Positions 48,011 through 57,744 are shown, counted from the stretch's first letter. The stretch: DNA of 64,000 nt from Pseudomonadota bacterium (GCA_016704655.1 JADIZR010000011.1:62001-126000); one strand, 5' to 3'. Notes: generated by a model from the letters alone, not told the origin. Numbers and translations: made by a program.

Positions 48011-49173
48011 GCAGGGAACCACACCGAGTGCACCGCATCGATCGCCTGGGCGTACTGCTGAGCTTCGTGGGAGCCCTCGCCCTCGCGCTGCTGCCGCTGG
48101 TCGTCTTCAAGGCCAATCGCATCGTCCCGGGCGAGCCGCGCGCATTACTCGACCTTGTGCCCACGGCCGCGCTGGCACTGTATTTCACATTGGCTGTCGC
48201 GGCGGGTGTCGCAGTGTTCATCCAGAGTCCGCGGGTGCGGTTGCTCGCCGCTCTCATCGGCATTGCAGCACTGGCCGTCGCGGTCGCATCGGCGGCGGAC
48301 ATCCTGACACCCGCAGGCAATCGCGTCGTGCGCGTCGCACCCGGAGCAGCCTTCTGGATCGTGCTGATCGCGCTCGGCCTGCTTGCCACCGACGCACTGA
48401 CACGCCTGCGACCCGGTCCCGTGCTGCGTGTCGCGACGCTGGTCATTTTCCTCGCGGCGACGCTCACCGCACTCGGCTCGGGCTTTTTCGACGACCTGTC
48501 GATCATGCGCGAGTACGCCGTGAACGCCACGCGGTTTGCCCATGAGGCGCGGCGACACCTGCTGCTGGCCCTGGGTTCACTCGCCGCCGCAGTCATCGTC
48601 GCGCTGCCGCTCGGCGTGCTTTGCCATCGCCAGCCGCGACTGCGCAACGCCGTGCTCGGCGTGCTGAACGTGGTGCAGACGATCCCGTCGATTGCGCTCT
48701 TCGGCATCCTGATGGCGCCGTTGGCGGCGATGGCGCTGGCGTTTCCAGCGCTGGCTGCGCTGGGCTTGAGCGGCATCGGCGCCGCACCCGCTGCCATTGC
48801 CCTCTTTCTCTACTCCTTGCTGCCGATCGTGGGCAACACCGTGGTCGGACTCGGACGCGTATCGCCCGCCGCAGTCGACGCCGCGCGAGGCATGGGGCTG
48901 ACCGATGGACAGGTCCTGCGGCAGATCGAATTGCCGCTGGCGTTGCCGACGATCCTGACGGGCGTCCGCATCGTGCTGGTGCAGAACATCGGCATGGTCA
49001 CCATCGCCGCACTGATCGGCGGCGGCGGATTCGGCGCCTTCGTCTTCCAGGGCATCGGCCAGACGGCGATCGACCTGGTGCTGCTCGGTGCCATCCCGAC
49101 GGTCGTGCTCGCCTTTTCTGCGGCCGTCGTGCTCGACGCGCTGACCGATCTCACACGCCGGATGCCGCGATGA
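48007..49173 (+). CDS. yehY: ABC transporter permease, YehY type
   Basis: The 388-residue permease has extra N-terminal membrane helices (LGVLLSFVGALALALLPLVV and others to about residue 160) before the standard binding-protein-dependent transport domain. The EAA loop is ARGMGLTDGQVLRQIELPLA, which docks to the ATPase. The long form with additional helices is the hallmark of YehY rather than YehW. Its TTG start overlaps the osmF stop, with a GTG at 48028 as alternative. The stop overlaps the ATPase ATG. The frame is intact. Confidence 0.87.
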   Translation: MSREPHRVHRIDRLGVLLSFVGALALALLPLVVFKANRIVPGEPRALLDLVPTAALALYFTLAVAAGVAVFIQSPRVRLLAALIGIAALAVAVASAADILTPAGNRVVRVAPGAAFWIVLIALGLLATDALTRLRPGPVLRVATLVIFLAATLTALGSGFFDDLSIMREYAVNATRFAHEARRHLLLALGSLAAAVIVALPLGVLCHRQPRLRNAVLGVLNVVQTIPSIALFGILMAPLAAMALAFPALAALGLSGIGAAPAAIALFLYSLLPIVGNTVVGLGRVSPAAVDAARGMGLTDGQVLRQIELPLALPTILTGVRIVLVQNIGMVTIAALIGGGGFGAFVFQGIGQTAIDLVLLGAIPTVVLAFSAAVVLDALTDLTRRMPR

Positions 49174-50108
49174 TCCAGATCGAAAAGCTCTGCAAACGCT
49201 ACGGCGAATCCACGGTCGTCGACGACGTGTCGATGGTCATCGAGCCGCGCACGATGACGACGATCGTCGGCACGTCTGGGTCGGGCAAGTCCACGCTGCT
49301 GCGGATGATCAACCGGCTGGTCGAGCCGACCTCGGGTCGCGTGCTGATAGACGGCAACGAGACGACTGCGGAACCGGCGCACCTGCTCCGTCGCCGCATC
49401 GGCTACGCCATCCAGGGGCTCGGCCTGTTCCCGCATCGCACCGTCGCCGGCAACATTGCAACCGTGCCGCGACTGCTCGGTTGGAGCGACGATCGCGTGA
49501 GCGCACGCGTCATCGAATTACTCGAACTGTTTCAGCTCGAGCCGGGCCTCTACGCCGCGAAGTTTCCGCACGAACTGTCGGGCGGCCAGCAGCAGCGCGT
49601 CGGGGTTGCCCGCGCGCTGGCCGCAAAGCCGAACGTGCTGCTGATGGACGAACCGTTCGGCGCGCTCGACCCGATCATCCGCACCAAGGCGCAGGACGAC
49701 CTGCTCGGGATTCAGCGGCGCTTCGGCACGACGATCATCCTCGTGACGCACGACATCGACGAGGCTTTCCGTCTCGGCGACCGCGTCGCAGTCATGAGCC
49801 AGGGTCGATTGCTGCAGCACGACCGGCCGGCCGTGCTGCTCACGCAGCCCGAGGACGCATTCGTAGCGCAGTTGATCGGCTCGGGCGACAGGTCGCTCAA
49901 GCTGCTGTCGCTGACGATGGCGGGCGAAGTCGCCGAACCGGGGAACGCGGCAGGCCCCACCGTGCCGTGGTCGTTGACGCTCCGCGACGTTCTGGCCGAA
50001 CTCGTGTGGAGCGGAGCGGCAGCCGCGACGGTCGTTGGACCCGACGGCGACCCCATCGGCCACGTAACCCTGGCCAGTCTCCTCGCGCGGGGACGGCAGG
50101 TAACATGA
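49170..50108 (+). CDS. yehX: ABC transporter ATP-binding protein, YehX/OpuA type
   Basis: The 312-residue ATPase has Walker A GTSGSGKSTLLRMINRL, Q-loop IQGLGLFPHRTV, signature LSGGQQQRVGVARAL, Walker B VLLMDEPFGALDP and the switch histidine in ILVTHDIDEAFRLGDRVAV. A C-terminal extension of about 70 residues (SLTLRDVLAELVWS, VVGPDGDPIGHVTLASLL) resembles a single CBS-like module, which in OpuA-type importers senses ionic strength. It overlaps both neighbours by four bases. The frame is intact. Confidence 0.9.
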   Translation: MIQIEKLCKRYGESTVVDDVSMVIEPRTMTTIVGTSGSGKSTLLRMINRLVEPTSGRVLIDGNETTAEPAHLLRRRIGYAIQGLGLFPHRTVAGNIATVPRLLGWSDDRVSARVIELLELFQLEPGLYAAKFPHELSGGQQQRVGVARALAAKPNVLLMDEPFGALDPIIRTKAQDDLLGIQRRFGTTIILVTHDIDEAFRLGDRVAVMSQGRLLQHDRPAVLLTQPEDAFVAQLIGSGDRSLKLLSLTMAGEVAEPGNAAGPTVPWSLTLRDVLAELVWSGAAAATVVGPDGDPIGHVTLASLLARGRQVT

Positions 50109-50842
50109 GCCGCCCTGCACTGGGAGCGCGTCTCGCCGTTCTTGGGCTGTTGATAGCGTTTCTCGTCGCGCCACAGGCCTTCGCCCCGGTCTTTGCGCCT
50201 CTGAACGACTATGGCGCCCCGGCGATTTACGACCAGGGCAACGTGCTGGAACTCGCGCTTTCACATCTGTGGCTGGTCTTGATCGCCGCGGCGGCGAGCA
50301 CTGTAGTCGCGGTGGCGCTGGGCATTTTCGTGACTCGCCCGGCCGGGGCACAGTTCTTGCCGCTGTCCCGCACGCTGGTAAACGTCGGGCAGACGTTCCC
50401 GCCGGTCGCCGTGCTCGCGGTGGCCGTGCCACTCGTGGGTTTCGGCCAGGCACCGACGCTGATCGCGCTGTTCGCCTACGGCCTGCTGCCGATCTTCGAA
50501 AACACGATCGCGGGCCTGGAAAGCTGCCCGCCGCCGGTGCTGGAGGCGGCGGACGGCATGGGCATGAACGCATGGCAGCGCCTGCGACAAGTGGAGCTGC
50601 CACTGGCCCTGCCGCTGATCATGGAAGGCGTGCGACTCTCGCTGGTCATCAACGTCGGCACCGCGACCCTCGGCTCGACCGTCGCGGCCAGGGGTCTCGG
50701 CGAGGTCATCATCGCCGGCCTGCTCTCGAACAACACGGCCTTTGTCCTGCAGGGCGGCCTCGTGACGGCGCTCATGGCCATCCTGCTGTACGACGGCATG
50801 CGTTTGCTCGAACAGCGATTTGTGCCAGTCGCGCGGAACTGA
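50105..50842 (+). CDS. yehW: ABC transporter permease, YehW type
   Basis: The 245-residue permease has a transport domain with the EAA loop AADGMGMNAWQRLRQVELPLA split over the conserved turn, preceded by NVGQTFPPVAVLAVAVPLVG and followed by NVGTATLGSTVAARGLGEVI. It is the short permease partner expected in the YehZYXW system. It overlaps the ATPase stop (ATGA) and is the last gene of the operon; a 76-base gap follows before the desaturase gene. The frame is intact. Confidence 0.87.
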   Translation: MSRPALGARLAVLGLLIAFLVAPQAFAPVFAPLNDYGAPAIYDQGNVLELALSHLWLVLIAAAASTVVAVALGIFVTRPAGAQFLPLSRTLVNVGQTFPPVAVLAVAVPLVGFGQAPTLIALFAYGLLPIFENTIAGLESCPPPVLEAADGMGMNAWQRLRQVELPLALPLIMEGVRLSLVINVGTATLGSTVAARGLGEVIIAGLLSNNTAFVLQGGLVTALMAILLYDGMRLLEQRFVPVARN

Positions 50843-50918
50843 CAGGGTCGCTTCCGGCAACAGCGTGCTTTGCTAAGATCGGGGCAGCAAGGCCCTTGCC
50901 CCCGGGCACTATGAACCG

Positions 50919-51875
50919 ATGAGCGCACCACAGACTGCCACAGCAAGGCCGCACGACGACGTCACGGCGATCCCTGCGATCGAATGGCCGACGATTGCGC
51001 TGATCGTCATCGCGTACGGCGGCTGGTTCACCCTTACCAGGGCCTACGGCGAATGGCCGACGTGGATCGTCGCGCCCTGCCTTGCCGTGCTGCTCACCTT
51101 CCACAGTTCGCTGCAGCACGAAATCCTGCACGGGCACCCGACGCGCTCGACAGCGGTGAATCGCCTGTTCGGCATCCTGCCGCTGTCGCTGTGGATTCCG
51201 TACGATCGTTTTCGCGCGTTGCACCTGACCCACCACGTCAATGACCGACTGACCGATCCCATCGACGACCCGGAATCGAATTACGTCACGCCGGAAGCAT
51301 GGCAACGGCGCTCGCGCTTCGCGCGCTGGATTTTCGAGGTCCAGCTGACTCTCGCAGGCCGCATGTTGATCGGCTCGTGGTGGCGAATTGGCTGGTTCCT
51401 GGACAGCGAAGCCAGTGCATTCGCGCGCAACGAGCCTGGCGTGCGCGCCGCGTGGATAACGCACCTGATCCTGTGCGTGCCGGTCGTGTATTGGGTCACG
51501 GCCATCTGCGGCATCCCGCTGTGGTTGTACATCGTGGCGATGGTGATCCCGGGCAACGCCATCCTGCTGATCCGCTCGTTCGCGGAACACCGCGCGCGCG
51601 CCGGCATGAACGAACGTACGACGACAGTGGAAGGCGCGCGGCTGCTGGGGCCGCTGTTCCTGTTCAATAACCTGCACTCCCTGCATCACGCGGAGCCGGG
51701 GCTGCCTTGGTACCGCTACAACGCGCGGTATCGGGTTCGGCGTGACGGCCTGCTTGCCGCGAACGGCGGCCAGGTCTATTCGACGTATTTCGAAGTTGCG
51801 CAGCGCTTCCTGTTCAGGATGCATGACCAGCCACAGCATCCGCTGGGGCGTGCGCCGTCGCAACGCACCGCCTGA
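50919..51875 (+). CDS. Membrane fatty acid desaturase
   Basis: The 318-residue protein has the three histidine boxes of non-heme diiron desaturases: HEILHGHP near residue 68, HLTHH near 102 and LHSLHHAEPGLPW near 253. Between them lie hydrophobic pairs (TIALIVIAYGGWFTL, WIVAPCLAVLLTF, LILCVPVVYWVTAICGI). It is likely to introduce a double bond or hydroxyl group into a membrane or free fatty acid. The ATG at 50919 gives the normal family length. It converges with the PhnD-like gene. The frame is intact. Confidence 0.87.
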   Translation: MSAPQTATARPHDDVTAIPAIEWPTIALIVIAYGGWFTLTRAYGEWPTWIVAPCLAVLLTFHSSLQHEILHGHPTRSTAVNRLFGILPLSLWIPYDRFRALHLTHHVNDRLTDPIDDPESNYVTPEAWQRRSRFARWIFEVQLTLAGRMLIGSWWRIGWFLDSEASAFARNEPGVRAAWITHLILCVPVVYWVTAICGIPLWLYIVAMVIPGNAILLIRSFAEHRARAGMNERTTTVEGARLLGPLFLFNNLHSLHHAEPGLPWYRYNARYRVRRDGLLAANGGQVYSTYFEVAQRFLFRMHDQPQHPLGRAPSQRTA

Positions 51876-51886
51876 AGTCTGTGCGG

Positions 51887-52701
51887 CTAGGCCGGGCGGG
51901 CGTACCCGGCAACCTTTGCTGCGCGGTCCCACTCCAGCGTCCGCGCGTAGTCCGGCGTATCGACCGCGGCGAAGCCCTCGATCAGCAGCGTGTCTGCGTA
52001 TTCCCTGAACCAGGGGTGCCGGGAGGCCCTCACAAACGCATGGCGCAGTGCATTGATCGTCGATGCCGGAGTAGAGGCCGCAGTGACGAACGCAGGAATG
52101 GTTGCAACCTCGGTCGAGTCGAGTACGCGAACACCCGCCGTCAGCGTGGGACTGTGTTTCGCGATCAGCAAGTGCCAGTACGCATCGAGCGGTCCGACGT
52201 CGATGCGGCCCTCACGCACCGAATCGAGGACCGCGCGCGCAGTCACGAGGTTCGGAACCATCTCGCCATAGAGCGTCGGCCGCGACGCCGTTCGGTACTG
52301 CAGCAGGTGATGGCGGAACGCATTGAAACCCGAATGTGAGTGCTCGACGGTCCAGCCAGCACGACCACCGAAGGTGTCCTCGAGCCTGCGGAAAGTCGTG
52401 TCCTCGCGCACGATGAGGTCCGACCGATAGACCGGGCGTCCAGCAGCCCACGCAGTGCGCGGTATCGGTGCCGCGAGCGGCACAACGCGGGCCAACTGCA
52501 GCGCCACCGGATAACCGCACATGAAGACACAGCCGAGGTCGGGACGCGCCCACAGCGTCTCGAGCGGTTGCGGCGCCGGTACGGCACGTATTCAAAGGCA
52601 ACACCGGCCTCTGCCGCGATCCGCTCCAGCAGTGAACGCCACGCGGCCTCGACCGCCGGAGTCACGGCGTACATGCGGGCATTCATGATCACTTTGGTCA
52701 T
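51887..52701 (-). CDS. PhnD-like phosphonate/phosphate-binding protein without signal peptide, frameshifted
   Basis: The first frame starts at ATG 52701 (MTKVIMNARMYAVTPAVEAA) and changes near 52576-52582. The second frame continues APQPLETLWARPDLGCVFM, CGYPVALQLARVVPLAAPI, HSGFNAFRHHLLQY and DVGPLDAYWHLLIAKH, ending near 51887. These are signatures of the PhnD-like type II binding fold. The repaired protein is about 271 residues and has no signal peptide, so it is probably cytosolic, as in several stand-alone PhnD-like proteins. It follows the second MttB homologue by 24 bases on the same strand. The ligand is unknown. Confidence 0.72.
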
Positions 52702-52725
52702 GCGCGTTTCGCGACGCAGGCGGAA

Positions 52726-54267
52726 TTACGGCGCGTCACAGCCGATATCGGCCGAGCGCTTCCTGACGTATTCATCGATCGCCTCGCGCACCGCCGCGTC
52801 GAGCGGCGGCGGCGAATACTCGGCGAGCAACCGCTGCCAGGCGTCGGTCGCACGTCGCGTCGCATCCCTGGCTCCGGCTTCGCTCCAGCTCTCGAAGTTC
52901 GACCAGTCGGAGAGCAGCGGACGGTAGAACGCTGTTTCGAAACGAGCCAGGGTGTGTGCGGTGCCGAAAAAATGACCGCCCGGTTCGACACCCTTGATGG
53001 CGTCGACGGCGAGGTCGTCGTCGTTGAACGCGATCGGCTGCAGGATCGCGGCCCAGCCCCGCAGCATCTCTGCATCGACCACGATCTTCTCGAGCGACGC
53101 GACGAGACCGCCTTCGAGCCAGCCCGCGGCATGGTTGATCAGGTGGCTGTGGCTCAGGATCGCGGCCTGCAGCGAGAACGCCGTCTCGTAGGTCGACTGC
53201 GCATCGACGGCAGGGGACGCGTTGACGGCACTGGTCCGCACAGGAATGCGCAGCCGTCGGCCGATCTGCGCCGTGGCGAGCGCCGCGTGCACGTATTCCG
53301 GCGTGCCGAAGGCCGGCGAACCCGTGCGCATGTCGACGTTCGACGTGAAACCACCCATGACGCACGGCGCGCCGGGACGAACGAGCTGGCACAACGCGAT
53401 GATGCCGAGCGCCTCAGCCGTCTGCTGCACCAGCGCACCGGCCAGCGTGATCGGGGCCATCGCTCCCATCAACGTGAACGGCGTGATGACGACGCACTGC
53501 CCGTGTCGCGCCATGATCATGATGTTGTCGAGGATTTCCTCGTCCACGCGCCGCGGCGAGTTGACGTTGGTCACGGTCATCAACGTCGGTCGTGCGGCGA
53601 GATCGTCGATGGAGCAGCCGTGCTCGATCGCGGACATCGCAATAGCGTCTTCGGCCTGGACGCCGCCGACGCCGCGCGCCGCCCAGACGATGTCGGCGCA
53701 TTCAATGTGCGCGCTGTACGCCGCCAGGTGGCGGACTGGCACGGGCACGTCGACGGGTTCGACGACGATGCCCCCTTGCCAGTGCAGCACGCCGAGCCTG
53801 TGCGTCAGCTTGAGAATGTCGCGGAACGCGGCGATGTCGCCGAAGCGACGCCCCCGCGCGGCATCGCTGACGTTGGGTGCACCATTGACCGGGCCGAAAT
53901 TCACCACCCGGCCACCGACGTGCAGATGCCGCTCGGGGTTACGCGCATGCAGCACGAAGGTCTCGGGTGCCTGCGCAAGCTGCGCCTCGACGAGGTCCCG
54001 ACCGAGGCGGACCTGCTGCAACTCGTCGTCGACGAGGGCGCCTGCCTGGCGGAAGATTTCGCGAGCCGCAGGACTGCGAATCTCGAGCCCGGCCTCTTCG
54101 AGAACGCGGAAGGCTGCAACGAGGATGCGTTCCACCTGCGCTGCCGTCAGGACCTCGAGTGGCGACCACGGCACTTCTAGCCGCGGCAACGGCGCGAGCA
54201 CGGGTCCCGCGGGACGCGGGCTGCGCCCGATGCCGCGGCGGCGCGCGGGTGGGACGACTTCGCTCAT
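52726..54267 (-). CDS. MttB-family (non-pyrrolysine) methyltransferase 2
   Basis: The 513-residue protein is a second trimethylamine methyltransferase homologue, only distantly like the first one. Barrel segments include HVGGRVVNFGPVNGAPNVS, CSIDDLAARPTLMTVTNVN, VVITPFTLMGAMAPITLAGA and RPGAPCVMGGFTSNVDMRTG, with no amber codon. The ATG at 54267 overlaps the stop of the PPOX gene (ATGA). A PhnD-like gene follows. No corrinoid protein or corrinoid reductase gene is seen nearby, so its methyl acceptor is unknown. The frame is intact, unlike both neighbours. Confidence 0.83.
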   Translation of the reverse strand: MSEVVPPARRRGIGRSPRPAGPVLAPLPRLEVPWSPLEVLTAAQVERILVAAFRVLEEAGLEIRSPAAREIFRQAGALVDDELQQVRLGRDLVEAQLAQAPETFVLHARNPERHLHVGGRVVNFGPVNGAPNVSDAARGRRFGDIAAFRDILKLTHRLGVLHWQGGIVVEPVDVPVPVRHLAAYSAHIECADIVWAARGVGGVQAEDAIAMSAIEHGCSIDDLAARPTLMTVTNVNSPRRVDEEILDNIMIMARHGQCVVITPFTLMGAMAPITLAGALVQQTAEALGIIALCQLVRPGAPCVMGGFTSNVDMRTGSPAFGTPEYVHAALATAQIGRRLRIPVRTSAVNASPAVDAQSTYETAFSLQAAILSHSHLINHAAGWLEGGLVASLEKIVVDAEMLRGWAAILQPIAFNDDDLAVDAIKGVEPGGHFFGTAHTLARFETAFYRPLLSDWSNFESWSEAGARDATRRATDAWQRLLAEYSPPPLDAAVREAIDEYVRKRSADIGCDAP

Positions 54268-54884
54268 GGTTCGAGTCGGCGCGTCAACTGGGCAACCTGC
54301 TCCGTGAGTTCGAGGATCGTGCGGTCCTTGGCCGCAACCACGGCTTCCAGCTGCGCCAGGTCCACACGCCGGGATGTGCTGCGGACAGTTCGTATCCCAC
54401 GCCGACAGCCTGAACATGAACACCTGCTCCGGTTGCGCGCGGTATCCGTCCGGCATCAGGGACTGCACCAGGCCAGTATCGCCCTCGATGAACCAGGCCG
54501 TGCCCTTACAGTTTGATCCGCCGACGGCGCGTAATCCATCAGGAAAATGCAGACCTTCGGATTCTCGGTCAGGTTGCCCTGCGTGATGTATTGCCGGTTG
54601 CCTTTGAAGTCGACGAAGGCGAGCGTCGATTCGTCGATCACGCGCAGGAAGCCCGGCGGGCCGCCGCGGTGCTGGATGTAGGGCTGGCCGTCGACGCTGG
54701 CCGTGCCGAGGTAAATGCTGTTCTGCTCGGCGATGAATGCCGCGAGCGCCGGGGAGATCGTCGTCGACCAGCCTTCGCCCTCTTCCATCCGCGCGTAATT
54801 TTCGCGCGAGCCCTTGCGGGCCTGGATCGCCTTCACCGCCGCCGTGAACGCAACGTCGCTCGCGTAGGACAAATCGTTCGGCAT
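54264..54884 (-). CDS. PPOX-type flavin/F420-binding protein, several frameshifts
   Basis: The N-terminal frame from ATG 54884 (MPNDLSYASDVAFTAAVKAI) shows the split-barrel signature AEQNSIYLGTASVDGQPYIQ and FVDFKGNRQYITQGNLTENP. Near 54505-54530 and again near 54375 the frame changes. The continued sequence has GTAWFIEGDTGLVQSLMPDG, QVFMFRLSAWDTNCPQHIP and a coiled-coil tail (LEAVVAAKDRTILELTEQVA) that ends at 54264. The repaired length is about 206 residues. Such proteins bind FMN or F420; with an F420 operon in the same genome, F420 binding is possible but not shown. It overlaps the MttB start. Confidence 0.68.
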
Positions 54885-56191
54885 GACACGGCTTGCGGCG
54901 AGCACCTGCTCGCAGTTCCTGGAGCGAACCTAGAGCCCCGCCCCTCCACAACGATCCTGCCGTCGCTCACGACGAGCCGCGGCTCGAAGAACGTCCTGGT
55001 GTCGGTGAGCGGGTCACCGTCGTAGGCCACGAGGTCCGCTTCCAGGCCCACGCGGATGCTGCCCGTGCGGCTTTCGATGCCGATCACCCGCGCGCCGTTC
55101 AGCGTGGCCGCCGTGATCGACTCCAGCGGCGTGAACCCCTCGTGCTCGCGCAGCATCGCAATCTCGTGCGCGATCCGGATGCGCCCGGTGTCGTCCTTGT
55201 CCGCATAGCTGCCGTCGGTCGCGGCCGCGATCGCGATGCCCAGCGCATGCGCCTTGCGGACGGCCGCTCGCAGCGGCCCCATCATCGACTGCGTACGCAG
55301 CTGCAACGCCACGTCTTCGGCCGAGTTACCCTGCGGATCGCCGAGCGGACTCATCACCGCCAGCGTCGGCACGAAGAACGTGCCGCGCCGCTTCATCTCG
55401 TCGAGCGTCGCATCGTCGACCCAGGTGCCGTGCTCGATGCTGCGGACGCCGGCGCGCACTGCGGCAGCGGCCCCTTCGCGGGCGTGGGCATGCGCCGCAA
55501 CGTAGAGGCCCTGCTGCGCGGCTTCGGTGACGGCCGCACGAATCTCGTCCTCGGTGAGCTCCTGTTTGCGTGGATCGGTGCTGGCGAGGCCAGCCCGCTC
55601 GCTCGCACCGACCTTGATCACGTCGGCGCCCTTCGCGATCAACGCGCGCGTCGCCTCGGCGATGCGATCCGGGCCGCGCAACTCACCGTCGATCGCGTCG
55701 CCGAACTGCGGATAGACCTGGTAGAACGCGAGGCCCGGCTTCGGCCTGATGTGCCCCGGTGAGACAAGGAGATCGGGTCCCGGCACGTACCCGGCGCGAA
55801 TGAGGTCCCGCGTTCCCATCGCCTGCAGGTTCGTGTCGCCCAGAACCCGCGCAGTGGTCACGCCCGACTGCAGCGCGCGCAGTGCCGCGGCAGGGGACTC
55901 GATGTGGGAATGCGCGTCGATCGCTCCGGGCAGCAGGTAACGTCCGCCGAGGTCGATCTGGCGCACGCCGCTCGTCGCCGCGGGTGCCCGCTCGACAATC
56001 GACGCGATCTTGCCGCCGCGAACCGTGACCGTGACGCCCTTGCGTGGGGCGGCACCCGTGCCGTCGATCAGCGTGACGTTCACCAGGTCGAGATCCTGCG
56101 CCAGCGCCGGCCGGGGCACCGCAACAACCCCGGCACTCAGGCACACGACGCCAACGGCTGCTGCAAACAACCTGCGAACCCCAATGAACAT
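54833..56191 (-). CDS. Exported amidohydrolase-family metalloenzyme
   Basis: The protein of about 420-450 residues has a signal peptide (LFAAAVGVVCLSAGVVAV) and an amidohydrolase barrel. Metal ligands appear in LPGAIDAHSHIESP (HxH), the lysine in GADVIKVGASERAG, QGLYVAAHAHAREG, VRSIEHGTWVDD and the aspartate in IAAATDGSYADKDD. It resembles imidazolonepropionase/prolidase-type hydrolases of unknown substrate. The frame ends at 54833, but a G-run indel near 54935 would bring in a TAG at 54930-54932, which fits better because the longer frame overlaps the PPOX start. I chose ATG 56191; 56206 and 56218 are alternatives. Confidence 0.82.
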   Translation of the reverse strand: MFIGVRRLFAAAVGVVCLSAGVVAVPRPALAQDLDLVNVTLIDGTGAAPRKGVTVTVRGGKIASIVERAPAATSGVRQIDLGGRYLLPGAIDAHSHIESPAAALRALQSGVTTARVLGDTNLQAMGTRDLIRAGYVPGPDLLVSPGHIRPKPGLAFYQVYPQFGDAIDGELRGPDRIAEATRALIAKGADVIKVGASERAGLASTDPRKQELTEDEIRAAVTEAAQQGLYVAAHAHAREGAAAAVRAGVRSIEHGTWVDDATLDEMKRRGTFFVPTLAVMSPLGDPQGNSAEDVALQLRTQSMMGPLRAAVRKAHALGIAIAAATDGSYADKDDTGRIRIAHEIAMLREHEGFTPLESITAATLNGARVIGIESRTGSIRVGLEADLVAYDGDPLTDTRTFFEPRLVVSDGRIVVEGRGSRFAPGTASRCSPQAVSCRTICPTRATLRSRRR

Positions 56192-56223
56192 GCTGCTGCT
56201 TCCCATGTGAAACAGCATCCACC

Positions 56224-57106
56224 TTATACCGGAACGCGGTCAGCGGTCGCAGTGGGCCCGGGGGAGTCGAACAGGACATAGCCACATCCACCGCTTTTGG
56301 CGCGGTACATCGCCGTGTCGGCGTTCCGGACTAGCTGGTCGACCGTCGTGCCATCATCCGGATACAGGGCAACCCCGATACTCGCGCGGATGACGAGGCC
56401 ACGCCCCCACCTCGATCGCCTGGGCAACGTCATCCAGCACGGCGATGGCTTTGCGTTCCACATCAGCCCTGCTCTTCGGGTTGACCAGCAGGTACAGAAA
56501 CTCGTCACCGCCGCTGCGACATACCGTGTCTTCGTCGCGCGCATGTTGCGAGAGACGGTTAGCGACCTTCCTCAGGACCAGGTCTCCCGCGGCGTGACCA
56601 TGATCGTCGTTGATGCTCTTGAAGCGATCGAGGTCGAGGAACATCACCGCAAGGCCCCAACCATGCCGCTCGGCCAACGAGATTCCGTGCGTGACGCGAT
56701 CATCGAACAGGACACGGTTGGGCAGTCCCGTTGCCGGGTCATGCAGCGCCCGCAACGTGGCATGCCGTTCGTCCTCCTGTGCTGTCAACAGCGCGGTTTC
56801 GGCGTCTGCCAGCGCCGCGCGCGACCGGGTCAACGCGATCTCGACCTGCTTGATGTCCGCGATGCCCCGGGCCAGGGTGGCGGTGACCTCGTCCAGGTCG
56901 TCGGCGCACTCCTGCACCGTGGCTTCGACAACCTGGCTGTCCTGCAACGCCTGGTCTGCGGGCAGTGTCGTCGCCCCATTGACGATCTCCTGCTCTACCG
57001 CCTCGTTCTTCAAGGCCAGGTCCTCCGCGCACGCCTCCACCTTGGCTTTCACGTCATGGCTTTGCTCGAGCGCCTGCTCCAACGCCGCGGGTGGATCAGT
57101 CGTCAT
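56224..57106 (-). CDS. Diguanylate cyclase (GGDEF), frameshifted near the end
   Basis: The protein of about 294 residues has an N-terminal helical stretch (SHDVKAKVEACAEDLALKNE, a coiled-coil-like segment) and a GGDEF domain with DPATGLPNRVLFDDRV, FLDLDRFKSINDDHGHAAGD and CRSGGDEFLYLL, an intact active site. In the C run 56404-56408 an indel shifts the frame; the continuation (GLVIRASIGVALYPDDGTTV, MYRAKSGGCGYVLFDS) ends at 56224. No membrane helix is visible. Its ATG overlaps the stop of the superoxide dismutase gene, so the two are coupled. The product is predicted to make cyclic-di-GMP. Confidence 0.83.
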
Positions 57107-57744
57107 GCCGCGGCCTCCACCGGACGGCCGAACCGGCGCGCGGCCCTCTGCCAGTTGGCAACCTGCCACCAGCAATCCACGTAGTCGGCACGCTTGTTCT
57201 GGTGCTTGAGGTAATAGGCGTGTTCCCAGACGTCGCAGACGAGCAGTACCGTCTGGTGAGTGGCAAGCACGCAATGGTGATCGGGCAGTGCCAGCACCTC
57301 CAGCGCATGCTTCCTCGCGTCGGCAACCAGGAACACCCAGCCGGAAGCGAAATGCCCGACCGCTGCTTCACGGAACTTGATGCGAAAGGATTCGAGAGAG
57401 CCGAAGCTGTCCGTCAACGCGTCGAGCAGCGGACCTGCGGGCGCACGCTGGCTGGGCGCAGCGATGAGGCTCCAGAATAATGAGTGATTGAGATGCCCGC
57501 CGCCGTTGTTGCGCACCGCAGGCCGGATGTCCGACGGAATGCGGTTCAGGTTTCGCAACAGGTTCTCGATGGTCCTGCCGTGCAAGCCCGGATGATCCTT
57601 CAACGCGGCGTTCAGCCGCTCGACATAGACGCGATGGTGCTCGTCGTGGTGGATGCTCATCGTGCGCGCATCGAAATGCGGCTCGAGCGCGTCCGGCGCA
57701 AAGGGCAGCGGCGGGAGCTCGAAGGGATAGGTCTGGGTTGTCAT
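57103..57744 (-). CDS. Fe/Mn superoxide dismutase
   Basis: The 213-residue protein has the metal ligands of Fe/Mn superoxide dismutases: the histidine in MSIHHDEHHRVYVERLN, the histidine in NNGGGHLNHSLFWSLI, and the aspartate and histidine in LLVCDVWEHAYYLKHQNK. Whether iron or manganese is bound cannot be told. The start ATG 57744 follows an AGGAAA. It lies 54 bases downstream of the glucan synthetase gene and its stop overlaps the diguanylate cyclase gene (ATGA). No signal peptide, so it is cytosolic. The frame is intact. Confidence 0.92.
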   Translation of the reverse strand: MTTQTYPFELPPLPFAPDALEPHFDARTMSIHHDEHHRVYVERLNAALKDHPGLHGRTIENLLRNLNRIPSDIRPAVRNNGGGHLNHSLFWSLIAAPSQRAPAGPLLDALTDSFGSLESFRIKFREAAVGHFASGWVFLVADARKHALEVLALPDHHCVLATHQTVLLVCDVWEHAYYLKHQNKRADYVDCWWQVANWQRAARRFGRPVEAAA

